Below the pieces are notes generated by a model that was given only the letters and a program-made list of their open reading frames with translations, made no database searches and was not told the origin of the DNA. 64,000 nucleotides of DNA from Herbaspirillum sp. SJZ107. Its GTDB lineage: Bacteria; Pseudomonadota; Gammaproteobacteria; Burkholderiales; Burkholderiaceae_D. Shown here piece after piece: positions 16,701 to 24,826 of this stretch. The DNA is taken from positions 62,001 through 126,000 of the forward strand of contig NZ_VFNH01000006.1 in NCBI RefSeq assembly GCF_006715485.1, read 5' to 3'. The translations under genes and the position numbers were made by a program. Position 1 is the stretch's first letter. Every line of letters starts with the position of its first letter.

Positions 16701-18806
16701 TCAGGCCTGGCGCAAAAAGCCGATTCCCGGAGAAATAGGGGCCTTCAGCATGCATTCCTGCGCAAGGGCCTGAACAAATCCCGCAGCCGACGTGATTGGA
16801 CGGAAGCGGTGCTGCCGTGCCACCGCCGCGAAGTCGCCCGGCGTGACGTTGCGCAGCATACGCAGCCGCGCCTGGTCAGGCGCGGTCGCCGGCGCGAGGC
16901 CCAGGTTCAGGCTGTACCGGTCGAGCAGCAAAGCAGACTGCGCCGGGGTCAGGAAATCGAAGCACACTTTGAGGTCGAAGCGGCGCAGCGCTGCGGGGTC
17001 CAGGCCCTCCATCAGGTTGGTCGAAGCGATGAACACCCCGGAATATGCTTCCATCCGGGTCAGCATTTCATTCACCATCGTCACTTCCCACGACTGGCGG
17101 GCGTGCGTACGGTCTTGCAGGAAGCTGTCCACCTCATCGATCAGCAACACGCCATTTTCGCTCTCGGCGCGGCGGAAGGCCGCGGCGATGTTCTTTTCGC
17201 TTTCACCGACCCATTTCGAAATCAGGTCGGACGCGGTGTAGAGCAGCAGCGGCATCTCGAGACGTTCGGCAAGCCAGCGGCCATACGCGGTTTTTCCGGT
17301 ACCGGGCGGCCCATACAGGCAGAGCCTGGCACTGCGGGAACTGCCCAGCCCGTCGGCAAGCGCCACCATGTCGGCGTCGGCATTCAGCAGGGCGGCGTCG
17401 TACTCGGCGGGCAGACGTGCGGCGTCTGCGTGGCGCAGCGGCGCGTGTCCCTGCGCCTCGAGCGACTGGTCGATCAGGAACTCGACCGCGCGTCCGGCAC
17501 CGGCCGGGTCGAGCCGTGCGCCGATCGTGCGCACGATGTCGGCCGCGCGGCTGACGACCGCCGGCGCCAGTTGCGGTGCAGAGGCGATGCGACGGATCGC
17601 CGCCTCTTCCAGCGCGTCGCCGCAGGCATCGCGCACGATGCGTTCACGCTGGGCGCGTGGCGGGACCGGCATAGCGATCACCATGTCAAAGCGCCGCAGG
17701 AACGCCGGATCGATGCCGTCGATGGAATTCGACAGCCACAGCGTCGGGACCGCATTCTGTTCCAGCGTGCGGTTGAGCCAGGCCTTGCGTTTTTGCGCCG
17801 TGCTCATGCGGCCAAACATCCGGTCGCCGTCGTTGAACACATCCTCGACTTCGTCGAACAGGATCATTGCGTTGCGCTGCCCGAAAAAGCTTTGCGCCGC
17901 GCGATAGGCACGAAGCCGGCGTTCGCCCAGCACCGGATCGCCATCGGAGTCCTCGCTCGCCACCTCGAACAGTTCGCAGTCCAGCACCGCCGCCATGGCC
18001 CGCGCAAACTCGCTTTTCCCCGTACCCGGCGCGCCATGCACGAAAATGTTGACGCCCGCGCGCCCACTGGCCAGCGCTTGCTGCAGGTAGGGCCGCAGCA
18101 GCGCGAGCGACTGGTCGATGTGGCCGTAATCATCCAGGGTCAGCCGCGGCGCGGCGCTCGGGCTGACCGTGTCCCTCAGCAGGGTCAGCGGATCCGCTGC
18201 CCCTCCCAGGATCAGGTCGGCAAAGCTGTCCGACAGCAAGTCCAGCTTGCTGCGCAGATAGCCGCTGCTGCCCGGGTCGATCGCCAGCAGGCCCGAGCGT
18301 GCCAGCACGCCCTGCGAGCCGAGCGCGCTTTGCACGCAACGCCGGTCAAGGCCAAGGACCGTGGCCAGCGCGTCCACGATCTTGACCGTGTTCAAGTGGC
18401 CGAGCGTGTCCGCGCAGTCATCGAGCACGCGATCATGGTGGAGCACTGCGGCGAACTCGAGGATGCGGCAGTCGACTTCCGACAGCCCGACCAGCTCCGC
18501 AAGCCGGACCATGTTGGCCTGCAGTGCCGGTGGCAGCGCAAGCCGGGCTGCACGTGCTTCGGCGGCGACATGCAGTTCCCGCAGACGGGTACGGACCGCG
18601 GCACTGTCGAAGTCAAGCTCGTCGTTGTCCAGCCAGTCGCCGACCCCGAGGGAACGGGCGACAGCATCTTCCGAAAATCCGTTACGCATCACGAACACCT
18701 TATGACCAGCCAGCGGAACCAGGATACGCAGCATCCACAGTTCGGTAATGGATTCGATCTCCCTGACAGGAAGACTGGGGACGGTATTGCGACGGCGACT
18801 TTTCAT
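16701..18806 (-). CDS. Tandem AAA+ ATPase
   Basis: A 701-residue protein with two AAA+ modules. Walker A motifs are GAPGTGKS (258-265) and GPPGTGKT (499-506); Walker B motifs are ILFDEVED (315-322) and LLIDEVDS (554-561). A pore-loop-like KWVGESEKN occurs at 531, and Arg-finger regions FLRRFD and LRRFDL follow each module. Residues 1-230 form a helical N-domain without a family I recognise. Such tandem enzymes are usually hexameric remodelling or unfolding motors. The ATG at 18806 follows AAGGAGGAG. The promoter is shared-operator site C with a good TATGAT -10, the strongest of the set, so this gene is probably a central member of the regulon. Confidence 0.88.
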   Translation of the reverse strand: MKSRRRNTVPSLPVREIESITELWMLRILVPLAGHKVFVMRNGFSEDAVARSLGVGDWLDNDELDFDSAAVRTRLRELHVAAEARAARLALPPALQANMVRLAELVGLSEVDCRILEFAAVLHHDRVLDDCADTLGHLNTVKIVDALATVLGLDRRCVQSALGSQGVLARSGLLAIDPGSSGYLRSKLDLLSDSFADLILGGAADPLTLLRDTVSPSAAPRLTLDDYGHIDQSLALLRPYLQQALASGRAGVNIFVHGAPGTGKSEFARAMAAVLDCELFEVASEDSDGDPVLGERRLRAYRAAQSFFGQRNAMILFDEVEDVFNDGDRMFGRMSTAQKRKAWLNRTLEQNAVPTLWLSNSIDGIDPAFLRRFDMVIAMPVPPRAQRERIVRDACGDALEEAAIRRIASAPQLAPAVVSRAADIVRTIGARLDPAGAGRAVEFLIDQSLEAQGHAPLRHADAARLPAEYDAALLNADADMVALADGLGSSRSARLCLYGPPGTGKTAYGRWLAERLEMPLLLYTASDLISKWVGESEKNIAAAFRRAESENGVLLIDEVDSFLQDRTHARQSWEVTMVNEMLTRMEAYSGVFIASTNLMEGLDPAALRRFDLKVCFDFLTPAQSALLLDRYSLNLGLAPATAPDQARLRMLRNVTPGDFAAVARQHRFRPITSAAGFVQALAQECMLKAPISPGIGFLRQA

Positions 18807-18830
18807 GAAGCTCCTCCTTAAGAGAAAGTC

Positions 18831-18863
18831 ATCATAAAGCGCGATGCGACGGATTACGTCGCA
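18831..18863 (-). promoter_or_regulatory. Shared palindromic operator/promoter, site C
   Basis: On the minus strand: TGCGAC-GTAATCC-GTCGCA (18863 down to 18845), 8 bases, then TATGAT (18836-18831), then a short leader with AAGGAGGAG and the ATG of the AAA+ gene at 18806. The palindrome occupies the expected -35 position. Confidence 0.75.
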
Positions 18864-19061
18864 CCCCCATTGAGGGACCTCGGCGCCGGCCGACGCGCGT
18901 GCGCCGTCTCGCGACGACAACGCAAAATCCGTAAATCGCATGCGATCCGGCGCGCTCCAGCGTTTTCAGGTCAGCAGCATGGACAAACCAAAAGGCATTC
19001 GCCATACTTTCTTCTCGGAAATCAATTCGCTTTGTTTCAGTCTTCAGTATGACGACCCACC

Positions 19062-19503
19062 TGCGAAGCATGGCTGCGCAGCCAGGATTTTCACGGGCAG
19101 GTAGCGGCCAACGCTGCGCAGCGCGCGCTAAGGGCGCTGGAGACGGTGCTGCGCTCGGACACCGGACGGTGGATCCTGGGTGACCATGCGCAGGCACATG
19201 CCGAGGCGCCGCTGACCAGTCGGATGCCGCGCAGCGGACTGGCAAACCATATCATCGACCGGACGTTTGTCGCTGGCGGAGAGCGCTGGATCATCGACTA
19301 CAAGACCGTTCGCTGCGATGACGCGCAGCCGCGCGCTTTCCTGGAACGGCACGCCGAGGAGCGCTACCGCGCGCAGCTGGAACGTTATGTCGCCCTGTAT
19401 GAGGGCGAGGCCTGCAGGTGCGTACAGCAATTTTCTACGTCTTGCAGGACGAGCTTGTAGAGCTGGTTCCTGGCGCCGGCCCGCCACTGCAAGGAACCGA
19501 GTA
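19062..19503 (+). pseudogene. UvrD/RecB-type helicase-nuclease C-terminal remnant
   Basis: The frame from about 19062 reads EAWLRSQDFHG and RALETVLRSDTGRWILGDH, then GLANHIIDRTFVAGGERWII and DYKTVR, the PD-(D/E)XK core of UvrD/AddA/RecB-type nucleases (D of IDRTFV, D-x-K of DYKT), then ERYRAQLERYVALYEGE. A frameshift near 19415 moves the tail to another frame, TAIFYVLQDELVELVPGAGP, ending at 19503. The helicase portion is missing. It is a clear decayed C-terminus lying just before an unrelated PD-(D/E)XK-like gene. Confidence 0.7.
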
Positions 19504-19518
19504 ACTGAGAAAAAATTC

Positions 19519-20433
19519 ATGCGAATCTACCGCCATATCACCGCGAACGACGTGCAGCTTGAAGCATTCCCATTCAAGCGAGAACTCTCAATGGAAGCGT
19601 ATCTGATCGACAACGAGCAGGTGCTGGCCCTCGACGACGACGTCTTCACCAATGTCGAAGTTATCGACGCTGAAGTCCCGCTTGAGTTCGGCCAGAAGCA
19701 CAGGGAAAGAGACGGCCGCATCGACATCCTGGCCACCTACTCGCAGGAGTACGCAGCGATCGTCGAACTCAAACTCCATCAACTGGACCAGGCTGCTCTC
19801 ACCCAGCTCGAAGGCTACTTGGCGCAAAGGGCGCGGCTGGTGTCGAGGTACCACGAGGCTTTCAGCGCCGATTCCCTTCCCAATCCGAAATGGATCGGGA
19901 TCCTGGTCGGCTCATCGATCGAACCTGCGCTGGCCAACCAGCTCCGGGCGGGATACCAGACTCTCGACGGAATTCCTGTCGCTGCGCTGACGCTGCAACG
20001 GTTCCGGGCTTCGGATGGGACCGTCCTGGTGACGACCGATTCCTACTTCAAATTGCTGGGCACGAAAGACTTAACAAAGTACCTGTTCGAAGGCAAAACC
20101 CTGGGCAAGGGCCGTCTAGTATTGGCAGTCGTGAAGCGCTTTGCCGAACTGCACCCCGGAACCACGTTTGCACAGCTGGAGAAAACCTTTCCGAAAACGC
20201 TGCAGGGATCGGGCGGCGTCGTTGCCACGGCTGACCAGGCGAATGATATCTATGCGAGGTTAGGCTGGCGGCGCCATTACCTGAATCCGGGCGAGCTGAT
20301 CGAGTTACAGGATGGTCCTGCCGCCGTGAGCAACCAATGGGGCATCGGGAATATCGAGCGTTTTCTCACGCGGGCCAGGGAGCTGGGGTGTGCAATCGAC
20401 CCTGCAATGGGCTCATCATCGAGCATAGTCTGA
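19519..20433 (+). CDS. PD-(D/E)XK nuclease-like protein
   Basis: A 304-residue protein starting at ATG 19519, the first good start after the helicase-nuclease remnant. DGRIDILATYSQEYAAIVELK (residues about 73-94) carries the D...E-x-K signature of PD-(D/E)XK nucleases, similar to NucS/DUF91-type archaeo-eukaryotic-like and restriction endonuclease-like folds. The C-terminal half has a globular module with KTFPKTLQ and YARLGWRRHYL. It probably acts on DNA in the cytoplasm, but the target is unknown. The ribosome site is weak (GAGAAAAAATTC). Confidence 0.7.
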   Translation: MRIYRHITANDVQLEAFPFKRELSMEAYLIDNEQVLALDDDVFTNVEVIDAEVPLEFGQKHRERDGRIDILATYSQEYAAIVELKLHQLDQAALTQLEGYLAQRARLVSRYHEAFSADSLPNPKWIGILVGSSIEPALANQLRAGYQTLDGIPVAALTLQRFRASDGTVLVTTDSYFKLLGTKDLTKYLFEGKTLGKGRLVLAVVKRFAELHPGTTFAQLEKTFPKTLQGSGGVVATADQANDIYARLGWRRHYLNPGELIELQDGPAAVSNQWGIGNIERFLTRARELGCAIDPAMGSSSSIV

Positions 20434-20490
20434 ACGCGCCGGCACACGCCGCGTTTCAGGAGCGGACTGGCCATCATGGAGGACATTCAC

Positions 20491-21300
20491 ATGCGTACTG
20501 AACCGGGAATCGTCGTGATCGACAGCACCAGCGACCTGCTGTCCTTACGATGCCCGACACCATTCAAGGTCCTGCGAAACCGCTTCCTGAGCGCCTGGCA
20601 TTACCTGCTGTACATGAAGGCGATGCGTCTTCAGCTGTATGGCAGCGCCGACTGCATCCTGGCAGTGGCGGAGCCGGCCGAGCTAGAGGCAATCGCCCGC
20701 CATCTCGACGCGGTGGACACGGAGCAGGCAGGCCAGGAAAGATGGCTCAGGAACCTGCGGTTCGACCTGGTCACGGCGAACTCCAACAAATTCCAGGCAG
20801 ATCCGGGGATGCTTGACGTCCTTCTTGGCACGGGCGCGCAACTGATCGTGTCGACGACCCATCCTGGCACCCTGTGGAGCGCGCCCTTGCTGGCAGAGGG
20901 CTGGAATCTCGGGGACAAGGCGGCATGGATCGGCCGCAACCTGGAGGGAATCTCGTTGATGCGAACGCGGGACATGCTGGCGCCGCGCCCCGATCCTGCA
21001 GTCGAGGACAACCCTGATGCCGAACCCGTTTCGCTGCGTACACGGATCAGCGGCTGCTGGGCATGGGATCTGGAATCTGCGGATTTCAGCGAGGAGACCT
21101 ACGACGCCTGGATGGCGCAGATCCGGAGCTCGCCCCAGGACGAGGTGATGGCGGAACTGTACGCACTAATGCGCCGCCACTACTGGGACGTCGATATCGA
21201 CGATCCGGCGCGTGCCAGCTTTCTGGACTGGGCAAGGTCGGCTCTGGGCCTCGACCTACCACGGGATCCCGCGCTATCGCGCGGCAGGCCTGCGGCTTGA
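20491..21300 (+). CDS. NADAR-domain protein (YbiA-like N-glycosidase fold)
   Basis: A 269-residue protein whose first 150 residues match the NADAR/YbiA pattern: PFKVLRNRFLSAWHYLLYMKA (equivalent of the family's saEhyyq..KA), then ERWLRNLRFDLVTANSNKF, then DVLLGTGAQLIVSTTHPGTL followed by W. YbiA-type enzymes hydrolyse N-glycosidic bonds in riboflavin intermediates, and NADAR proteins are reported to remove ADP-ribose from guanine. The usual Glu in saEhyy is Trp/His here (SAWHYLL), so catalysis may differ. The C-terminal 110 residues are an extra acidic domain. ATG 20491 is favoured over 20476 because GGAGG lies 8 bases upstream. Confidence 0.68.
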   Translation: MRTEPGIVVIDSTSDLLSLRCPTPFKVLRNRFLSAWHYLLYMKAMRLQLYGSADCILAVAEPAELEAIARHLDAVDTEQAGQERWLRNLRFDLVTANSNKFQADPGMLDVLLGTGAQLIVSTTHPGTLWSAPLLAEGWNLGDKAAWIGRNLEGISLMRTRDMLAPRPDPAVEDNPDAEPVSLRTRISGCWAWDLESADFSEETYDAWMAQIRSSPQDEVMAELYALMRRHYWDVDIDDPARASFLDWARSALGLDLPRDPALSRGRPAA

Positions 21301-21370
21301 TGCGGCGCTGCCCCAGGCGGCCGGCGCCGGGATGGTGGCCCTGGCGCAACCGCCGGTCGTCCGGCTTGCG

Positions 21371-21571
21371 CTAGCAGCCGGCGAGCAGCGACGGCAGCAG
21401 GTTGCCATGCCCGACCAGGTGAAATTGCGCGTCGCGCGTGGTTCTGGTGCGCGGATCGTAGTGGCCGACGATGTGATGGCGTGCATCCCTGGCGGTCTGC
21501 TTGCCGTCGGAGGCAGTGTCGATGTAGCCGATGATGTGACGGCGCGCATCGGTCAGGGTTTGGCGGTTCAT
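21371..21571 (-). CDS. Small internally repeated protein
   Basis: A 66-residue protein made of three imperfect repeats of about 20 residues, each with the core T-x-x-D-A-x-x-H-[IL]-[IV]-G: TDARRHIIGY, ARDARHHIVGHYD and TRDAQFHLVGHGNLL. Such repeats would form short beta-hairpins. I recall similar small repeat proteins (RDARGNIIGY-like) from phages and plasmids, without known function. The ATG at 21571 follows AAGGAG, and operator site D with TAGACT sits about 33 bases upstream. A strong promoter layout for such a tiny protein is notable. Confidence 0.72.
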   Translation of the reverse strand: MNRQTLTDARRHIIGYIDTASDGKQTARDARHHIVGHYDPRTRTTRDAQFHLVGHGNLLPSLLAGC

Positions 21572-21603
21572 GGCGATGCTCCTTCTTTCAGGTCATGGGC
21601 CAG

Positions 21604-21636
21604 AGTCTACGCAGGCATGCGACACGATATGTCGCG
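21604..21636 (-). promoter_or_regulatory. Shared palindromic operator/promoter, site D
   Basis: The plus strand shows TGCGAC-ACGATAT-GTCGCG (21618-21636), one mismatch from perfect. On the minus strand an 8-base gap leads to TAGACT (21609-21604) and then the repeat-peptide gene. An extra TGCGAC half-site at 21643-21648 faces the divergent SGNH hydrolase gene, so this intergenic region may control both. Confidence 0.65.
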
Positions 21637-21680
21637 GCCATATGCGACCATGTTGCCGTCTGTTGATGGAGGAAGCGCGG

Positions 21681-22337
21681 ATGGGGCACATTGTTCTGAT
21701 GGGGGATTCGATCTTCGACAACGCTCCCTACGTTGTCGAAGGCACGCACGTGCAGGCCCGGCTGCAGTCGGTGCTTGGACCGGCGGACCGGGTATCGCTG
21801 CTGGCACGCGACGGCAGCGTGGTGGCGGACATGCTGGAGCAGGTGGCAAAGCTGCACACCCTGCCGGCGGCAGACTGGCTGGTGGTCAGCTGCGGCGGCA
21901 ACGATGTCCTTGGACTCGTCGGCGCCATGCAGTCGAAGGTAGCCTCAGTGATCGAGGCGGCGGGCATGCTCGCCGACTGGCAGGCCGGCTTCCGGCGCGA
22001 CTACCGGCGCATGGTGAATTTGCTGCTGTCGAGGCGCACGCCGCTGGCGCTGGCCACCATCTACGACAGCGTGCCCGGGCTCGCGCCGGGACTGCGCACG
22101 GCACTGGCGCCTTTCAACGACGTCATCCTGCGCGAAGCGGCGGTGCACCGCCTGCCGGTGCTTGACCTGCGCCTGGTCTGCGACCACCCGGACGATTATG
22201 CGGCCGTCTCGCCAATCGAGCCATCTAGCGCCGGTGGCGCCAAGATCGCTGACGCGATCGCACAACTGGTGCGCGGGCAAGATCCGGCCGCCAGGCATAC
22301 GGTCGTGTACGGCCCCGCACGAACGAGCTCTTCGTGA
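21681..22337 (+). CDS. SGNH/GDSL-family hydrolase
   Basis: A 218-residue hydrolase. MGHIVLMGDSIFDN gives the block I GDS with nucleophile Ser, and VVSCGGNDVLGL gives block III GGND. The C-terminal block that usually holds D-x-x-H reads SPIEPSSAGGAKIA here, so the canonical His is absent at that position. Some members of this subfamily seem to share the IEPS sequence, so it may be a subfamily feature. No signal peptide. The ATG at 21681 has GGAGG upstream. It lies divergent to the small repeat protein across operator site D. Confidence 0.85.
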   Translation: MGHIVLMGDSIFDNAPYVVEGTHVQARLQSVLGPADRVSLLARDGSVVADMLEQVAKLHTLPAADWLVVSCGGNDVLGLVGAMQSKVASVIEAAGMLADWQAGFRRDYRRMVNLLLSRRTPLALATIYDSVPGLAPGLRTALAPFNDVILREAAVHRLPVLDLRLVCDHPDDYAAVSPIEPSSAGGAKIADAIAQLVRGQDPAARHTVVYGPARTSSS

Positions 22338-22607
22338 CGTTTTCATCGCCTGCGCCCGCGGTCATGCCCTTCCGCGCTGCCGCCTTTCATAGGAAACCAG
22401 GAGCGCCCCCAGCTTGCCGAAGCAAGATGGTTGATGACAGGACCGAGGCACGGCCGTGACTGCATGGCTGTCGGGCGATCATCAGCGTGGAACCACAGAC
22501 CCGACAATACCGAACATGCGTTGGCTACCGCTTGTGGCGACCGCACGTTGGCGTATTTCGTATCTCTCTACGCTGGGCATTGCGGGCTCCGCAACGCACT
22601 CCACCAC

Positions 22608-23803
22608 CTAGGCCTCTATCGCCAAGTTGCCCAGCAACCTGGCCCCGTCGGCGCTGATCGTGCGGTCCGCAGCGGCGACAGCGATCACTTTCCTTGCGTG
22701 CGGCGTCCGGCGCAGGAACCCGGCTAGCTCCGTGCTGTCGGGCCTGACACCGTGGCGGAGCAAGCAGGCCAGCATGCCGGCGCGCAGGTCGACCAAGTCG
22801 GATTCGTCCGAGTACAGGTCGTATGGCCGCGACGACAGCGCGATGCGGAAGACGGCGTCCGCGCACTCGGCCAGGTCAGCTCCGGCCATGAGCAGCGTGC
22901 CGACAATGGTTTCGTCAAGCGATGCGACGGCGGCAAGCAGCGCCGCTTCTCCGCCGGCATGAACGTCCGCCCCATGGCAAGCAGCCAGCCGAGCGCGTCG
23001 CCGGCCGCGCTTCTGGCGGCAGCGGCCAGCGCCGGACCGCCCGCGCCACGGATATCGGCGCCCTGCGCGAGTAGGAACCCGAGCATGTCCGTGTTGTCGG
23101 CAGCCGCAGCGGGCGGCAGCGCCACCTCCAGCATGTCCGCAAGCGGCAGCCCGCCATCGACCAGCTGCAGCAGGATGCGCTGGTAGTCGACATCGGTCCG
23201 GTCCGGCGTCAGGGGCCCGGACTCCGGCATGAAGCGCCCGTGCACGCCTTTCGCCGGCACCAGGACGGCCGCATGGCTATCCGCGCGCGGATCGGCGCCC
23301 TGCGCCAGCGCCGTTGCCACGCCGCCGGTATCGGCATGGCGGCAGGCCATCTCCAGGTAGCGGTTCCAGAACGCAGCGCGCCAGTCGTCCGCGCGCAGGC
23401 CGTCGTGCCCGAAGGTTTCGCGCAGGCCGGCCAGGCGTCCGGCGATGAAGGCGCGGAGCCACGGATCGGCGCTGTCGACCGGCAGGGCAGGGCCATTGTC
23501 GCTGACCGCGCCGCTGACCTGCGCTGGCCATGGCGTGTCCAAGGCATCGACCTGCTCCTTGAGCAGCCCGACCGCGAGCCGGAAATCGAAGTCGAATGCC
23601 GAACCGCAGGCGAGGACGGCGGCAAGCTTCAGCTGTGGCGCCAGCGTGCAAGCGCCAAGGAAGGACAGCATCGCGTCGCCGTAGCGCGGGGCGTTGTGCC
23701 ACGGTGCCATCTGGCTCCGTTCGAGCAGCGTCTGCCACTGGCTGCGGATGCCGTCGAGGGTGCTGCACTCTTCAAGCGGGAGATACCAGCGTAGGTCGGA
23801 CAT
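22608..23803 (-). pseudogene. Ankyrin-like repeat protein with one frameshift
   Basis: Reads from ATG 23803 (AGGAA 8 bases upstream) as a 398-residue protein if one base is restored. Repeats such as DMLGFLLAQGADIRGAGGPA followed by LAAAARSAAGDALGWLLAMG are ankyrin-like. At about 22970 the sequence has ATGGGGCGGACGTT where ATGGGCGCGGACGTT would keep the frame. After this the correct continuation, ADVHAGGEAALLAAVASLDE followed by TIVGTLLMAGADL, appears in the shifted frame and runs to a stop at 22608. Coding quality on both sides is excellent, so the shift is recent or a sequencing error. Operator site E lies upstream. Ankyrin proteins bind other proteins; the partner here is unknown. Confidence 0.68.
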
Positions 23804-23893
23804 CGTGTGAATTCCTGTGAGCGGTGGCTGAAAAGGTGGCGACCATGTCGGTACCGGTGTCATCCGTAGACCCGGCATGGCCAGGCAGCCCTG

Positions 23894-23926
23894 ATGTTAG
23901 CCGGCGTGGCGACAGGGCATGTCGCA
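23894..23926 (-). promoter_or_regulatory. Shared palindromic operator/promoter, site E
   Basis: On the plus strand GGCGAC-AGGGCAT-GTCGCA (23908-23926), one mismatch. Reading minus, 8 bases separate it from TAACAT (23899-23894), about 90 bases before the ankyrin-like gene's ATG. Confidence 0.62.
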
Positions 23927-24129
23927 GGCCGCATGCTTGCGGTCCTCCGGCGTGCCTGGGCGCGGGCTGCCGGACCATGATCGCGTTGATTCCAACAAGG
24001 TGAACGGGGCTGTTTGCAGCTACTCGACATCCGAAGCGTGTAAGCGAGGTTCAAGCGGGGACACTAACGCCTTGCCAGCGCGGTACATGCCCGCCGGCGA
24101 TCAGCGACTTCGCAGCTGTCCGATTGCTC

Positions 24130-24786
24130 TTACCAGGTCAGCGCCATCGCGCCAGCCTCGGTCAGGCCACGCCAGGACTTTATATCGCCTGTTCCCGCAT
24201 TCATGCGCGGGTGGATGCTAGACGACGCATTTGCCGTTGGCGCCTTCAGGCTCCATTCGGCCCCGTTCCAGTTCGCATACTCGACCGTTCCAGCCTGGCG
24301 CTCGAGCAGGACCTGGTACAGCCCAGGCCGAGCCGGCTCGACGTCGACGGGATACCACTCGGTGACCTGGCCGGGTGACAACATGTCATTGAACGACCTT
24401 TCTTCACCGGACGTCGCGTCCTTGTCCGTCGAGGCTGCGGCGTGGCGGAGTTCAGGCATCGCATCGGTGTCCAGGTCGATCGTGAACTTCCACTCGCCCG
24501 TTCCATCGATCGGGTCTGTCCACGCTCCCTCGAAAACCAATGCGTCGGCGTGCTGCGAGAAGCGTCCGCGAACACCCACCTGCGTCGCCACCTGCTGGCC
24601 GTAGTACAGGAAACGGCTCGTGACGACCTGCACCTCATCGGTATCGGCCAAGGTGATCTGTCCCTCGCCCAAGTCGGTACAGCTGAACACGAGATTAATA
24701 TTACTGCCTTGCTTTACGCATATTTCTACCTCTCCATCCCATTCCTCGCGCAAATGGTCCGACTTCCAAGAAACGAGTCCTTTCAT
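24130..24786 (-). CDS. Hypothetical protein
   Basis: A 218-residue soluble protein of unknown function, starting at ATG 24786 after GGGAGAGGG. The N-terminal half looks beta-rich (WDGEVEICVKQGSNINLVFS and VTSRFLYYGQQVATQVG). The C-terminal half includes TEWYPVDVEPARPGLYQVLL, which looks like a small beta-sandwich. No signal peptide. The pattern is typical of orphan genes in defence or effector-immunity islands, but I see no decisive motif. About 250 bases to its 3' side (23927-24129) hold no gene. Confidence 0.6.
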   Translation of the reverse strand: MKGLVSWKSDHLREEWDGEVEICVKQGSNINLVFSCTDLGEGQITLADTDEVQVVTSRFLYYGQQVATQVGVRGRFSQHADALVFEGAWTDPIDGTGEWKFTIDLDTDAMPELRHAAASTDKDATSGEERSFNDMLSPGQVTEWYPVDVEPARPGLYQVLLERQAGTVEYANWNGAEWSLKAPTANASSSIHPRMNAGTGDIKSWRGLTEAGAMALTW

Positions 24787-24826
24787 GATCCCTCTCCCTA
24801 CAAATTTAATAACGTAATATGCCTGG

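Noticed and set aside
16533..18821. A 762-codon plus-strand frame opposite the AAA+ ATPase
   Set aside because: Arg/His/Gln-rich composition without motifs; the minus-strand frame has two complete sets of Walker motifs and a strong ribosome site.
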